DNA of 64,000 nucleotides from Euglena gracilis (GCA_039621445.1 CP154954.1:46169847-46233846); one strand, 5' to 3'; shown: positions 21,322-32,560, counted from the first letter of the stretch. A program made the numbers and translations. The notes: generated by a model from the sequence alone, not told the origin.

Positions 21322-22388
21322 GTGCAGCATGTGTTGAGAAATTTGATTGCACCCAAATTTTCGGGGAAATCTCATGATTGGCTGCAATTTTGTGAGGATT
21401 GGCAGGAATTTTCAAGGAAACTGAATTCTGCAGGGGGGGGAGTGAGTGAAGATTATAAAGTTGCTCTGTTGCTGGATTGTCTTGACAAAACGAGCAAAAA
21501 AATTCTATAGCTTCATCTCAATAAAGGGGTGATAAATTTTAATGCCGTTTAGGGTCACCTGGAAATGACATTTTCAGGGAATCAGGAAGGTGGGGCAAAA
21601 CAAAGTTGGCAGCAGGTGAGCCTTTTTAATATGGGCAAAGTAGCCCTTGAGCACTGGCTTGAGTTTCAGGCAAAGTTCAATATGGCCAAGTACAAGGTTA
21701 AGGATGTCGGGGAGGGGGAAGCAAAACGACATTTGTTGCAGAAACTTCCCTCATTCATCCTAAAATGGGTTTCATATGACAGGAAAAGGAGGCGGAATAA
21801 TCAGCCAACCTTACGCCTTTCGGCATCCCCTTTTTTTTTATGCCTCCCTCCTCTACCTTCTTCTTTCACTTTGTTCTTCCTTTCATGTTCCGGAGGTCGG
21901 ATATGCTTCCTACTAGCCATCACCTTACGCCTAAAGGTGCCAGTGAATAGGATTCAGAAATGGTTTCGGACAGCTTGGGGAGAATGCTTGGGAAAAGACC
22001 CACAAAAGTGTCGGAAATGCACGAGGGGAAATTCGAAGTCATTTTCCCTGACATTTCTGCCTATGAAAAAGTCAAAAGTTTTTATGGCAAAGAGTTTGAC
22101 GATTCAATCGTTTTGTTTCAGGTTCAGGAAATTGAACCAATTTCGACCACCGAGGATATCTTCAACCTCGTGAAAGCAAAGTTGACACTCAGAAACAAAC
22201 ATGAAGCCTTGCAAAGTTCTGTTTCATCCCCAGGCTATCAAGGGCTTTGGCGTTCAAGATCGGTTGGCGCTGAAAATCGAGGGGGGAGACAATCGGGGAG
22301 TCGGAAGAGTTCACCTGGGTGTACCCCGGGTAGGGCAATGAAACCTCCCCCAACCAGAAGCAAATCGCAAATCAGCGAAACAGCATAA
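21322..22388 (+). pseudogene. Gag core, copy B, with 114-base in-frame insertion
   Basis: Begins with FSGKSHDWLQFCEDWQEF, the Gag core pattern. It continues in 21565-22173 and, after a shift, in 21960-22388 (KVKSFYGKEFDDSIVLFQV, then the Ser/Arg-rich tail). A pyrimidine-rich 114-base insertion at 21819-21932 adds 38 codons without breaking the frame. This copy preserves the uninverted order. Confidence 0.6.
21819..21932. other. 114-base insertion with 11-base direct repeats
   Basis: ACCTTACGCCT stands at 21808-21818 and again at 21922-21932. Copy A has only one such word (seen inverted at about 15331-15341). The 103 bases between are pyrimidine-rich (CCTCCCTCCTCTACCTTC). This looks like a tiny non-autonomous insertion with a target duplication of 9-11 bases. 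Confidence 0.65.
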
Positions 22389-23149
22389 CCTGATCAATCT
22401 GTTGCGTTATAATCTTCAAATGTGCAGACATCAAGCACTTCTTCAAGGCTGACAACGGTGGAGAACCCACCCAATGGGCAAAGACCGGTGGTGGGGGGGC
22501 ACAATGGATCCCACCCCCGTCACAGTCAACAACGCCCTATTTTGCCAGACAAGCCCCGTGGAACAGAAACAATTTTCAGCCGTATGACAAGGGCAGCCAA
22601 TGGAAAGGGGGGAACAATTCCCAGGGTTATGGGGAAAATAACCCCCAATGGTATGGGGGTAACCAACAGGGGTACAAGGGGAAGGGTGGTAAGGGCAGGG
22701 GGAGACAGAAGGTTATGACCAGAATTTCAGTGTCAAAGGGGGGAAGGGCAAGAACAATAACCCTACACCAACGATTGCCACCCCTGTACGCCTTTAGGGA
22801 TGATGGGGTAAAATTTATCAGGGGCTTATAACCCCAGGCAGTGAAACCCCCAACCCAGCTTCTAAACCCGACCCTTCCACCCATAAACTCCAAACCACGA
22901 ACAATCGAACCACAAACGAAATGACCGGGAGCGGAGCTTGGAGTGAAGTCAAATTGGCTGGCCGAGCTTAGTGTGATGGAGTGAGGGAGCGAGAAGCCAA
23001 GACCCCCCGGAGCCAAGGAGAGCAGTCACGGCGAGGAGGCGGGCGAAGGAGGTATGAAGGGGAAGCGAATCCCCTCCCATTCCTTTCGCGTGCACATCCC
23101 TCCAAATTCTACATGCCAATTCAAAACTATCATGATTGTTTGAGTGGGA

Positions 23150-24003
23150 ATAGGTGGGCCTCAAACAAAAAGTTGGCCAGAAACTTTCCCAGGGAATTGG
23201 ACCTTTATTCTGGGAAACATTCAGTGAAAAATTGGTTGCAGGAAAAGCGTTATGAGGCGATTTCAGTGGACATCAACCCAGGTTTTCTCCCAACCCATCC
23301 CGTGGACATTCCTACCGTGGGAGTATCGAGCATACCCCCCTGGAAACTTTCAGGTCATAACGGCATGTGTGCCTTGCACGGGGTATAGCCGTGCTAAGAC
23401 GGTGGGAGAAAGAAGTTTGGAGTGGCAGACCAACTTGTGACAATAACTTTGGAAATCGTGGAATGTTTTCAGCCCAAATTATGGTGGATTGAAAATCCCC
23501 GAACGGGACTTTTGCCAAAAAGGCATTGTGTGCAACACTTGAATTTTATCGATGTGGATTATTGTCAATGTTCTGACTGGGGATACCAAAAACCCACTCG
23601 GATTTGGGTGAGTGAAAATCTGTTGAGTTTGAGAACAAACTTTGTGATGGGAAAAACCTGCCCGCATTTGATTGTGAGGGAAGGGGGTAGTTTGGTTCAC
23701 AAAGAACAGTGTGGAGGAAACGGAATGAGGGTGAGCATTCAACAAAAATGGGGGCCACCTGAAAAATTGGTTGAGTACCTTCTTTCGGCCCTTGATTTTA
23801 AGAAGAAAAGATTTTCCTTTAAGTGTGAGGCTTATGCCGTTCGAAACTCATTTGTGCACATGATCGAGGAGAATTTTCAAATAAGGGCCGAGAGAGGTGG
23901 ATGTTTTTGCTTCTACCCAAAATTCTCAGTGCACATCACGTTTGACCGAGAAGGGAAATGCTTTGGCGGTACCATGGGGAGGGGTGGGGCACGGTTTGGT
24001 TGA
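23150..24003 (+). pseudogene. C5 cytosine DNA methyltransferase domain, copy B
   Basis: Same motif series as copy A. Motifs I and II (DLYSGKHSV, ISVDINP) are in one frame, motif IV (PC in ACVPCTGYSRAKT) is in the next, and motifs VI and VIII (WWIENPRTGLL, SDWGYQKPTRIW) are back in the first. The last part (23422-24003, 193 codons) is open and extends about 100 residues past motif VIII (MRVSIQQKWGPPEKLVEYLL), giving the C-terminal extent of the domain. Confidence 0.8.
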
Positions 24004-24254
24004 ACCCCCCCTTTGTCATTATGGCCAAAGGTGGCAAAGAAATTGCGATTGCATCTTGCGTGATTGGAGCAAAGGTTGGGTAAGGTAATTTCTCGGGAGG
24101 CATCAAAAAGATTCATTTTCCACCCGGAAGCAAGCTTTTTGAGGTGGATTGGAAACCAATGGGGGGTGTTAGGTGGGCAGTTTGGGCCTTGTTGATAGAG
24201 GGTAATAATTCCCCCGCTATCACCGGCAACCCCTAGAAACCTAGGGTAGTACAC

Positions 24255-24830
24255 TTGAAGTTACGAATGGCTAAAAGGAGGTACCCACCCACAGGGATTG
24301 AGAAATTTTTGAAGGCCCGACGACTTTTGATTCGGACTAGGGTTGTTTTGGGGAACGGTGAGGAACAGAATATGGACATTTTGGCAGACACCGGTGCCGA
24401 GCCTAACCTCATTAGGCAAGGGTTAGTGAGTGAGCACCTGATGTATTCAGCCGAACACCCCTTGAGGTTTGAAACCACTAACGGTCAAGCCTTGAGTGGT
24501 GGGGGGAGGTGCACTAATGTGGTGATGAAGTTGCAAGGGGAGGTGAGTGACAACACACCACCCACATATTTTGAGTACGATGTGTAATTTGAAGAAGCCA
24601 ATATAAAAGTCGACGTAATTCTATCATACCGATGGCTTGTACGCACAAAAGTCGAAGTTTTTCCACACCACCGTGCCTTGGTAGTGGAGGAACCGGAATT
24701 GACATTTTTTTTCGGAGTGAGAGATCACAGGAGAAAACGGCAACGAAAAGTCCCTTGCACCCTACCCCAAGGAGGGGGTGTGACAAATTTGGAAAAGCTT
24801 GGCTTGCGCATTCTGATGGAGGGTTATTGA
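24255..24830 (+). pseudogene. Retroviral-type aspartic protease, copy B
   Basis: The frame 24255-24587 holds DILADTGAEPNLI. The C-terminal half of the domain follows in another frame (about 24600-24830). Sequence is almost the same as copy A. Confidence 0.75.
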
Positions 24831-25506
24831 TCAATGGGGAAAAGCCTTGGACGAAGATTCACTCAAAAATTTGGGCAGGAATTTGGAAACTGCAAGTGAC
24901 AACCCCCTACTGTTATTCACAAAATGATCACTGCAAGGGAGTGGAAGGGGAGCAAAGAAACGTAATCCGAAGAAGAAGACATAATAATAAAGCTAAGAGA
25001 CGAAATTTTTGGAAGGTAAGATGGAACCGTATTTCGGTCTAAGGAACAACCCGACCCACCCGTAAGAGGACCATATGGTTATGCATTATTACATTTGCAA
25101 GAAGGAGCGCGGCCTACCCGACAAAAACCATTTTTAATGCACGGGGAACGAAAAGAAGCTTTATAAAAAACCACTCAAGATTGGATCGATATGAAATTCA
25201 TCGAGCCAGCCACAACAAAATATTCAGAATGGCTCTCACAAACATTCCCGTGCCCAAAAAGTCAGCCGATTTCCCTTGGAGGCGGTTGTTGACACGAGGG
25301 GACCCAACAGCCAATGCAGTAGATGCAACCACCGTCTTCCTAAAATCGAAGACATCCTGGTGAAGCATGGTGCAAAACCAGACGTTCTCAATTTTGGATT
25401 TAAAACAAGACTTCCACCAACAGCCGCTTCACCCGGACAGCAGGCCTATAACTTGCTCCTTCACACCAAAGGGTCTTTACCAATGGAGGGTGAATGTAAT
25501 GGGGTT

Positions 25507-25884
25507 GTGGCATTGGACATTTCCCTACCTTTCAGATGAATTAGGCTTCGCCAGGTAATCTGCTCATTTTTTTTCTGTACAGTCAGACCTCATGAGTTGA
25601 TTGCTAGGCCCATGGGTCGTGGCCCCCTGGCGTGTATCAGGATCATGGGACTGACTGAAGGCTTGGAGATTTGAGTTTTGTGCTGTGGCTGAAGTTTGAA
25701 AAATTGAAGTAGAAGTTGCCTGCCAATGGGTGGGAATCCAAGGCCCACGGCGGAAGGCGAAGCAAAGGTATTGCAAAACCCAAGGCGAAGCCGAAGCCAG
25801 CCAAACAGGGGGCCCGGGGTCGGGCAGCTAAAAATGTATGAATTGCGAAGATAGCCCCCACCCAGGCGCCGCCCCTGTTTTACA
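25507..25884. mobile_element. 378-base insertion in RT with GGGTT target duplication
   Basis: GGGTT flanks the insertion on both sides (25502-25506 and 25885-25889). Removing the insertion and one GGGTT restores the codons for VMGLTNA of RT. The insert begins GTGGCATTGG and ends TGTTTTACA. It contains GC-rich Lys/Pro/Gly-type codon repeats and no recognisable gene. Unit A ends within the same sequence, so the insertion predates the tandem duplication. The class is not clear (possibly a solo LTR). Confidence 0.7.
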
Positions 25885-26173
25885 GGGTTAACTAACGCCT
25901 CACAACAAATACAACAAATGATGGATGACCGTTTAGCACCTGTAAGGGATATTGCCACCCCATACATTGATTACATTTTGGTAGGGTCCACTTTCGGGGA
26001 GGGGGAGGGTGTCCCCGAGGCAAACAAAAGGGTTTTGTGTAGGGTTTTGGATTTACTCACCGAGGAAATTTTTGTAGTGGACTCCAAAAAAGCGAAACTA
26101 TTCATCAAGGAAGTGGAATTTTGTTGCCAGATTTTTGGGGCATGGCACGCGTCGGCCGGCCCCCGGCAAATTA

Positions 26174-26722
26174 AACCCCCCCCCCAAATATAAGAAACCC
26201 CTCGCTATAAGAAACCCCCAAATATAAGAAACCCTTTGGCTGATTTTCAGCCGACACCCAAATATAAGAAACCCCCAAATATAAGAAACCCCTGGGCTGT
26301 TGGACGTCAATCCAAATATAAGAAACCCCTCATTTTCACCATGGGTCACAGCAAATCTCAAGGCGCGATCAACACAAAGATGAAGCCAATCTAGTCTATT
26401 GCTTCTTTGCAAAGCAAGAGTTCAGAAGCAACTGCTTTTTGGAAACACCTGTCCGTGTCACGACCCCCTTCCCGACTGTTTGAATGGCAGTCAGACATGA
26501 GGACAATCCTACACACACATGTGATGATTAATTACATGTGGTCACATGTAATTAATTATATGAAGGAACCGAAGGAAGAAAAAGTTCCATTTATAAGAAA
26601 CCCTTGGGGCCGGCCTTCGACACCCAAATATAAGAAACCCCCAAATATAAGAAACCCTTTGGGCCGATCGGCCGACACCCAAATATAAGAAACGGGTTTC
26701 TTATATTTGGGGGGGGGGGGTT
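26174..26722. mobile_element. AAATATAAGAAACC tract element inserted in RT, TA target
   Basis: The ends are AACCCCCCCCCC-AAATATAAG and its inverse CTTATATTT-GGGGGGGGGGTT, and TA lies just outside both (26172-26173 and 26723-26724). Deleting the element and one TA gives GGC AAA TTA CGC GCC ATT, an unbroken GKLRAI of the RT thumb. Inside, AAATATAAGAAACCCC recurs about ten times around a unique core (about 26330-26590). The right end is a hairpin, ATAAGAAAC-GGGTTTCTTAT. No protein is encoded. TA targeting suggests a Tc1/mariner-like transposase acting in trans. Confidence 0.85.
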
Positions 26723-26999
26723 TACGCGCCATTGAAAAATGGGAGTGTACCTACAACCTTAACGGCATTAAGGGCTTTCCTCGGCTTCACAAATTATTAC
26801 AACACCTACATACACATGGATGCTCAAGTGGCGGCACCTTTGCAAGATAGTTTAAAGGTGTCTCAGGAGGAAGGCAAGAAAGGGAGCAAAAAAATGCGTT
26901 GAATTCGGGGAGGTTGCACACAAAGCATTTGAACAGTTAAAGAAGTGGTTGCTTTGCGGATTGATTCTTCAAAGGGTAGACCCCTTTGCTTTGAGGGTT

Positions 27000-27396
27000 G
27001 ATGCGAGTGGGTATGCCGTAGGACAAACTTTGGAACAACTCAAAGAAGGAAACGGTACGCCCACACCCCAAGAACTTTTTGGACAAGAAAACGGTGCTTG
27101 TTGCTTTTATGTCCCGAAAACTCACCGAGGGGCAAAGAAAATGGACCGCCCTGGACCTGGAGACATATGCCATAACTTTGGCACTCCAAAAATGCGAGAG
27201 CTGGATCGGTCCGCAACCCGTTTTGGTGTTGACCGATAACCAAAGTTTTGAGGCATGGGAAAAGGAAGCGCTCGACACCCCAAGTGGACCGGTGGGGAGG
27301 AGGGCACGATGGCACCAAATTTTCTCAAAATGCGATTTGAAAGTGGGGTACATTCCGGGGAAGGAAAACACTATCGCCCTCAGTTTAAGTCGGTGA
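27000..27396 (+). pseudogene. RNase H domain of the chromovirus
   Basis: Frames 26949-27239 and 27079-27396 together give RVDASGYAVGQTL (first Asp), KWTALDLETYAITLALQ (Glu) and VLVLTDNQSFEAW (second Asp), the catalytic set of retroelement RNase H. They then continue with VGYIPGKENTIA. One frameshift lies near 27090. The domain degrades RNA in the RNA-DNA hybrid during reverse transcription. Confidence 0.8.
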
Positions 27397-27928
27397 GCGC
27401 ACCCCGCGTCGCACGCTTTAAGGGACATTAGTAAACACGGATCTGCTGAGGATAAGAAGGAAATGGAGGACCTCATAAGAGAGGAGAGTGAAGATGAGAA
27501 AAATTGCTTGTTGGTCAAATTCAAAAACCAGCCTATCGCTCGTAACATGTGGATAAGGGGGGGTAACCCGCAGTGGAAAAGAGGTGGCACCCAATTTTGT
27601 GGATGATGCATCAGGGAGGGGTACCGACAGTGTAGAAAGTCCGGGACGAATAAGCACCACCGAAGACGCTCACTCACAAGGGCCTAGGGATTTCTGGTTC
27701 GAAAAACGGTAAGAGGAGAGTTACCTTTTGGGATGGAGTGGACCCTGCGGGACATTTGGTGACTAGCCCAAAACTTCCGACTAATGAGTTACCAAGGGGG
27801 AGGGACGGAGAAGGTGTGGCCAACTCCAAGTGCAACCCCCAAGCTAACAAAATGAGTTTGGGAGAGAGATTGGGTAGTTGCGTGTACCGAATGATCATCT
27901 TGGAAGGAAATTTGGCTAGCAACTCAAA

Positions 27929-28905
27929 ATGACGGTGAGTGGCCAAATGGTGTTAAATTTCACAAAGACCGTAAACAAATATGTTTTTTTTGAGGTGAGG
28001 TTGTGTGTTCCACTTTCTTTTCAAGAATTAATTGCGCAAGAAGTCCATGAATTCTTGGGACATGTTGGTCCCAAAAAAGTGTGGAATTTAATCATTTTGC
28101 GGTACGCATGGGCTGATGAAAAAAGGGCACTTGTTTTAAACGAAAGTTGTTCCAAAAATTGTGTCACATGCCAAGCAAGTTCACGGCGGGAGACTTTGAA
28201 GGGACACATATATTCAACACCCATTCCACCGGCACCCATGGTGAGTGTGGCCTTAGATCTTTTCAAAATGCCATTGGCAAAGTATAAGGGGGAAAAGTAC
28301 AATACCATGGCGGTGTGTGTTGAACGGCACTCCGGTTGGATCGTGGCCATACCGTTTTTAGAAAACGCTCAAACATTGGAGGGCTTTTCGGATTCGTTCA
28401 ATCATTTCTAGTGACCAAGGGAGTCATTTCGTGAACACATGGTGGCAAACCATGTACTCATTTTTTGGGACTTCGACAAGCTTTTTCTCAACGCTACCAC
28501 CACCAAGCCAACGGGCGGGTGGAAAGGGGGTCAACAAGTAATGCAGATTTTGACGAAACTCTTTGTGGACGGAAAAATGATTTGGGTTGAGGCTCTACCC
28601 CAAACTTTGGACAGGATTCTTGATGTGAAGGGGGAGGGTGGTTTTAGCCCATACCAAATTATGACCGGTAGGAAACGTCCTTTTGGGGGGGGTCCCTTAC
28701 CAAGCACCAAAAGAGTGCCAGGGTTCCCAACTATTTTTTCATCGAATGAAGCTAATCCATGAAACGGTGGCAAAGGGTTCAAACCATACCCATGAGGTCC
28801 AAGCTGAAAGGATTAACCGAGGTCGAAGGGAAATGGAACCATTAAAAATTGGAACCCATGTGTGGTACAAACGACCTGAGGGTTCGGGTGAAAAATCAAG
28901 TTAGA
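27929..28905 (+). pseudogene. Integrase of the chromovirus
   Basis: The zinc-binding part has HEFLGH and CVTC (HHCC). The catalytic core has LDLFKMP (first Asp), SSDQGSHFVN (second Asp, next frame, about 28409) and NGRVE (Glu, about 28512), so all three acidic residues survive across frameshifts. The C-terminal part continues in 28439-28762 and 28683-28904 (KIGTHVWYKRPEGSG). It would insert the cDNA copy into the genome. Confidence 0.8.
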
Positions 28906-29089
28906 GGTGGATTGGTCCCGGTATTGTTAAAGCTCGGGAGGGGGAGAGGAGCTACGTTGTGGAAACCAAACTGGGTGTGCAAATTAGGACACACTGATGT
29001 TTTCTAAAGGAGCACAGGGAACCACCAGTTTTTGGCAAATGGGTTCCTCTTTATTTTTTCAAACGGACTGAAAAAGAGGATGAGGCAAT

Positions 29090-29235
29090 GCCCGATGAGT
29101 TGGAGGTTGAGAAAATTTTGGCCCACCGTAGGAAGGAGGATTCGTGGAATTTCTCACCAAGTGGGTTGGTTGTGAGGAGGAGGAAGAAACCTGGGATAAT
29201 ATTGGAGTTTCATTCACCGTTCCAGGAATGAGTTT
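29090..29235 (+). pseudogene. Chromodomain-like C-terminus of integrase
   Basis: LEVEKILAHRRKE in one frame is followed, after a one-base shift, by GFVEFLTKWVGCEEEEETWD. Together this is the chromodomain pattern (VEKIL, then FL-KW-G, then TW). Such domains steer chromoviruses to modified histones. A Ser/Leu-rich tail and CA-rich sequence follow, with no LTR recognised up to 29660. Confidence 0.65.
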
Positions 29236-29723
29236 GTTCGGTATTGTGCCCACAAAAATCTGAAGGTGAATTTAATTTGGGGGCTTCAAAAAAATCTGTG
29301 AGCCAATTTCAATTGCGGCCCAATTTTGCTTTTCTTTCGGATTTGACGGGGTACGCTCAATTTTTAGAAACTCTGGGAGGTGGAACGGGGCCGAGTGCTG
29401 TGCGGCACCGGGGGGACGTGATTTCTCGCTCCTCCGCTCATTTCTATCCTCCATTTTGTATTTGCACGTTTTTTTTGTATGCGGGCAAATAAACACACAC
29501 ACACTTGATTTTTTTTGCGTGCGTACACATGCGTGCATTATTATTTTGCTTGTTTTGCCCGCGACACTTTATCTTGCTTATTCTTGTTGTTTAGAATTGG
29601 CCTCTTTATCACAGGAGTGAAGCGGGAAGCTCCAGCACTCCGCGAGCCCCGACCTAGTGATTATTGTAAATAGCCGCTGTGCATGTGTAAATACCAAAGT
29701 GCGGGCATTCCTTCAAAGTTAGG

Positions 29724-30405
29724 ATGGAGGAAGGAAGGGGGAACGGAGGTTGGAAGGTTCCGTTTGTCAATTACCAACGTGACCACAATCAACTCCTCCA
29801 CCGCCGCCTTCACCTCCAACGCCGACACCAACACCACCGCCCCCATCAACCACGCCTTAGCACTCCAACTTCTACGCTCGACGACTTCAATAGCACACAA
29901 AACATCATGCCGGGTTGGGGGGTGAGGAATGGAGAAGGAGGATGGCGCGCCGAGTACAGGCGCGTGTTGGAAATGAGGGGTTCCGGGGAACTCAACGAAA
30001 TTTGTGGAAATTGTTCTCGTGAGACGAACCATTTTGTTGCCAACAATATTTGAGCAGGGGCGAAAGTACACAAAAACCTGCACGACGTGCGGATTTGAGG
30101 ATGATTGCACGCCATGGGGGGATGCGCTGACAAGGAAAGAGGTTGGGACACAAACAAATGTGTTGGAGATGGGGCCTTTGGACAACACACATCCCCCTCG
30201 AAGGTATGGACCCCCCATTTTTGGGAGCCGCGGTCGAGTGGGAGCCGGAGGCCACTCATCCCCCTCCCCCCCCACGACGTGCGGCTTCGCAAGCCCCCCT
30301 GAACTCCAACGACGGTTGAATGGACAAGCCCCCGGACCACGGCCACGACCACAACAAGAAGCCCCCATGAATGGAGGGTTTAACACAACGTGGTCCGAAG
30401 AATGA
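29724..30405 (+). pseudogene. Zinc-ribbon protein, frameshifted
   Basis: Frame 29724-30053 ends in ICGNCSRETNHFVANN. Frame 30004-30405 takes over with EQGRKYTKTCTTCGFEDDC. Joined by a one-base shift near 30050 they give C-x2-C-x20-C-x2-C, a zinc ribbon. The rest is Pro/Gly/Arg-rich and unrecognised. It lies just upstream of the interrupted Pro/Gln-rich frame and may belong to the same gene or retroelement. Confidence 0.35.
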
Positions 30406-30732
30406 ATAATTTTTGAAATCGGCCTATATGCCTTTTCTCTCACTCTCCTTTTTTTTCTCCCAACCCCAATGCATTTCTCTCTTCTTTTTTCTACAGCCCA
30501 CAAAAGCTACTTTTCTGCCAGAACGCAAGACCCGGGTGGCCGCGGCCCAGGCCCGACCCACATACAGTATGATTTGCCTCCCTACCCCCCACACGCCCAT
30601 GCGGCGGCCCCACCAGCCCAAGGGACGTCCGCGTATGTGCGTATGTGGTATATCAACCCCGTCCTGCCGCCTGCGCGGCCCAGGCACAAATGCCACCTCC
30701 CGCTCAAACGGTTCAGGCACAAATGCCATATC

Positions 30733-30944
30733 TGGACGTTTCAGAATATTCTTTTGTGTTCCTTGAAATCCTCGGATTTACAATTTTCTTGATATCCCAA
30801 TTGTCCCAAAGAGGTAAACACAAGCCAATGTGACATGAAACCAGAGCCAGCAGTCTGCGGGGGGGGGGGGGAGGGAAGTTCGAATTAGGAATACAAAAGT
30901 CAGTTCCGCAGTTGGTAAGGTAAGCGGTCAGCAAATAGTTCGCA
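30733..30944 (-). repeat. 3' LTR of the minus-strand gypsy element
   Basis: 212 bases, TG...CA ends on the minus strand. Shares TTCCTTGAAATCCTCG, ATATCCCAATTGTCCCAAAG and AAGTTCGAATTAGGAATAC with the 5' LTR. A G tract inside varies in length. Confidence 0.85.
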
Positions 30945-31649
30945 CACGACCCCCATGCCGGAGGACGCGGCGCCACAGGCACAGGACGAAACAGCATCAC
31001 ACCACAAAAAAAGGCGGCTTTACGGTTTTTCAAGCATTGATGAATGTGTTCCACACGAATTGTCCACAAAAGGTTCAGAACGACAAATGTCAACACAAAG
31101 AAAGGTAAAAGAGGTTACTTCCGACATTCACCGCGGTCCCTTCACTTCGTGGTTGGCTTGCATTTCAAAGGTAACACAAACCTGGGCGAAACTCCTTGCA
31201 TCAATGGCAGGTTTGCGACTGAAAGCCCTCAAAGGTTAGATGACAATCCACCATGGCGAGGCGGGTTGGTGTCTCCTGACCCGAAAAAACATCCAAAAAG
31301 GCCCCCTAAGGGGCTTGACTTTCTTCCCGCGTGTCTGAAAGCACGATCAAAACGTTTGGGGAGAGGCCAGGCTGTCTCTTGAGATGCCAATCCCCATTCA
31401 CATTCTTAAACGTCACAAAACATTCTGAGCGCCTGACGCATGCTCCCACCAAACCAAAAATTTCCATTCCCCTTGGTTCTTGTGCTCAAAATCTTGTAAA
31501 CATTGTAAAAACCCAATTGTGCTTGTTCTTCTTCTGACATCTGAAGGAGGGTCCCATCCCTGGTATGGCACGGGGGTGACACCTGCACTGGGTCTCCCAC
31601 AACCACATCACCGGTCAAAAGGTCTGGGTCTTCTTCCTAAAGACTTTCT

Positions 31650-32504
31650 TCATTCAAAGCAACCTCCCACTTTTTGCAAAAACCCAAAGAAACATAAATG
31701 ACCCCTCCCAAAGATGGACTGCCTGCAATTTGCACTGAATTGAACCTCAATTTGAGAACCCGAAAAGGTCCTTGCCAGGGGGGGAAAGCTTGGGCAATGA
31801 TTTTTTTGGCCATGTGAACCAAAACATAGACATCTTCTTGAATTTCTTGCTGGTACCCTCCCTTTGTTGGCACTCTCAAAATCTTTTTCCCTCAATTCTT
31901 TCAATCTCTGGGAAGCTCTTTCTTGAATTTCAATGTGGGTCAAAAGCCAGGAATGGGTGTCTGGGTTTGTCACCGGTTCTGGGGGTAATTCAAACCTCCA
32001 AGGTGGTCTTCCCAAAAACATTTCATGGTGTGACAGCATTGTTGTGGGGGGAACCTGTGAATTCATCAAAAATGTGCAATACGGAATCAATTGAACCCAA
32101 TTTTTGTCCTTGGAAGACAGACACAAAGCTCTCATACTCTGCAAAAACATTTTGTTGACATTTACAACCAAACCGTTTGATCTGTGGTTCCGGGGTAGCG
32201 AAAACGATAATTTCACGTCTAGAGCTTTTAACGCTGTCTGGTAAAAACCACTGGGCTGTCTGAATTGCACGTCGTTGTCAGACCTCACAACGGATGGTTT
32301 TCCAAAAACAGCAATCCACCTGTCTAAAATAAGCCTCAAATCACCTTCTCCGGTTACCGTTTTCTGTGTGGGGATGAATTGGCAAAAATGGGACAAATTA
32401 TCGACCAAAGTCAGCACATAGTCAATACCATTGTAGGGGTCCATTTGCATAAAATCCAAACACAAAACTTCACTGCTCACTGTTGACATCGGTAAAGAAC
32501 CCAC
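31650..32504 (-). pseudogene. Integrase core of the minus-strand gypsy element, catalytic Glu lost
   Basis: 284-codon frame with LCLDFMQMD (first Asp) and VVRSDNDVQF (second Asp). Where the family has NG-x-x-E it reads RSNGLVVNVNKM, so the catalytic Glu is replaced by Val. The C-terminal part (PTTMLSHHEMFLGRPPWRFE) is recognisable and then drifts out of frame. The enzyme would be inactive. Confidence 0.8.
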
Positions 32505-32560
32505 CTTTCATCGGTCACTGGGGCGGTTTTGTTTTGAAAGGGTGCAAATTTCACAGGTCA

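Larger units (their letters stand above)
19340..25740 (+). repeat. Tandem unit B of the chromovirus duplication
   Basis: Second copy of the 6.3-kb unit. Unlike unit A, it runs on into the remaining RT, RNase H and integrase. Relative to A it has an extra 114-base insertion in gag and the non-inverted gag segment. Confidence 0.85.
24950..27000 (+). pseudogene. Reverse transcriptase, copy B, with two insertions and altered YxDD
   Basis: Blocks in order: fingers (PVPKKSADFPW), ILDLKQDFHQQPLHP, CSFTPKGLYQWRV, then MGL. A 378-base insertion (25507-25884) follows before TNASQQIQQMMDDRLAP. Next comes YIDYILVGS, where the catalytic YIDD should be: the second Asp is Tyr, which alone would inactivate it. 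The thumb (FIKEVEFCCQIFG) is then split by a 549-base tract element (26174-26722). It resumes with AIEKW and ALRAFLGFTNYYNTYI in shifted frames. Confidence 0.8.
12280..29235 (+). mobile_element. Decayed Ty3/gypsy chromovirus with C5 methyltransferase, 5' part tandemly duplicated
   Basis: Order on the plus strand: gag (coiled coil, gag core, Gly/Lys-rich nucleic-acid-binding tail), C5 DNA methyltransferase, aspartic protease, RT, RNase H, integrase, chromodomain. The segment from gag to the start of RT exists twice (about 13030-19330 and 19340-25740). Everything after mid-RT exists once. The element is broken by many frameshifts, an internal inversion (copy A) and three insertions. LTRs were not identified at either side, so the outer limits are approximate. 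Protease-RT-RNase H-integrase order and the terminal chromodomain place it in Ty3/gypsy. Confidence 0.8.

Noticed and set aside
26937-27677. 246-codon minus-strand frame
   Set aside because: Complement of the RNase H region, whose catalytic motifs are clear on the plus strand.
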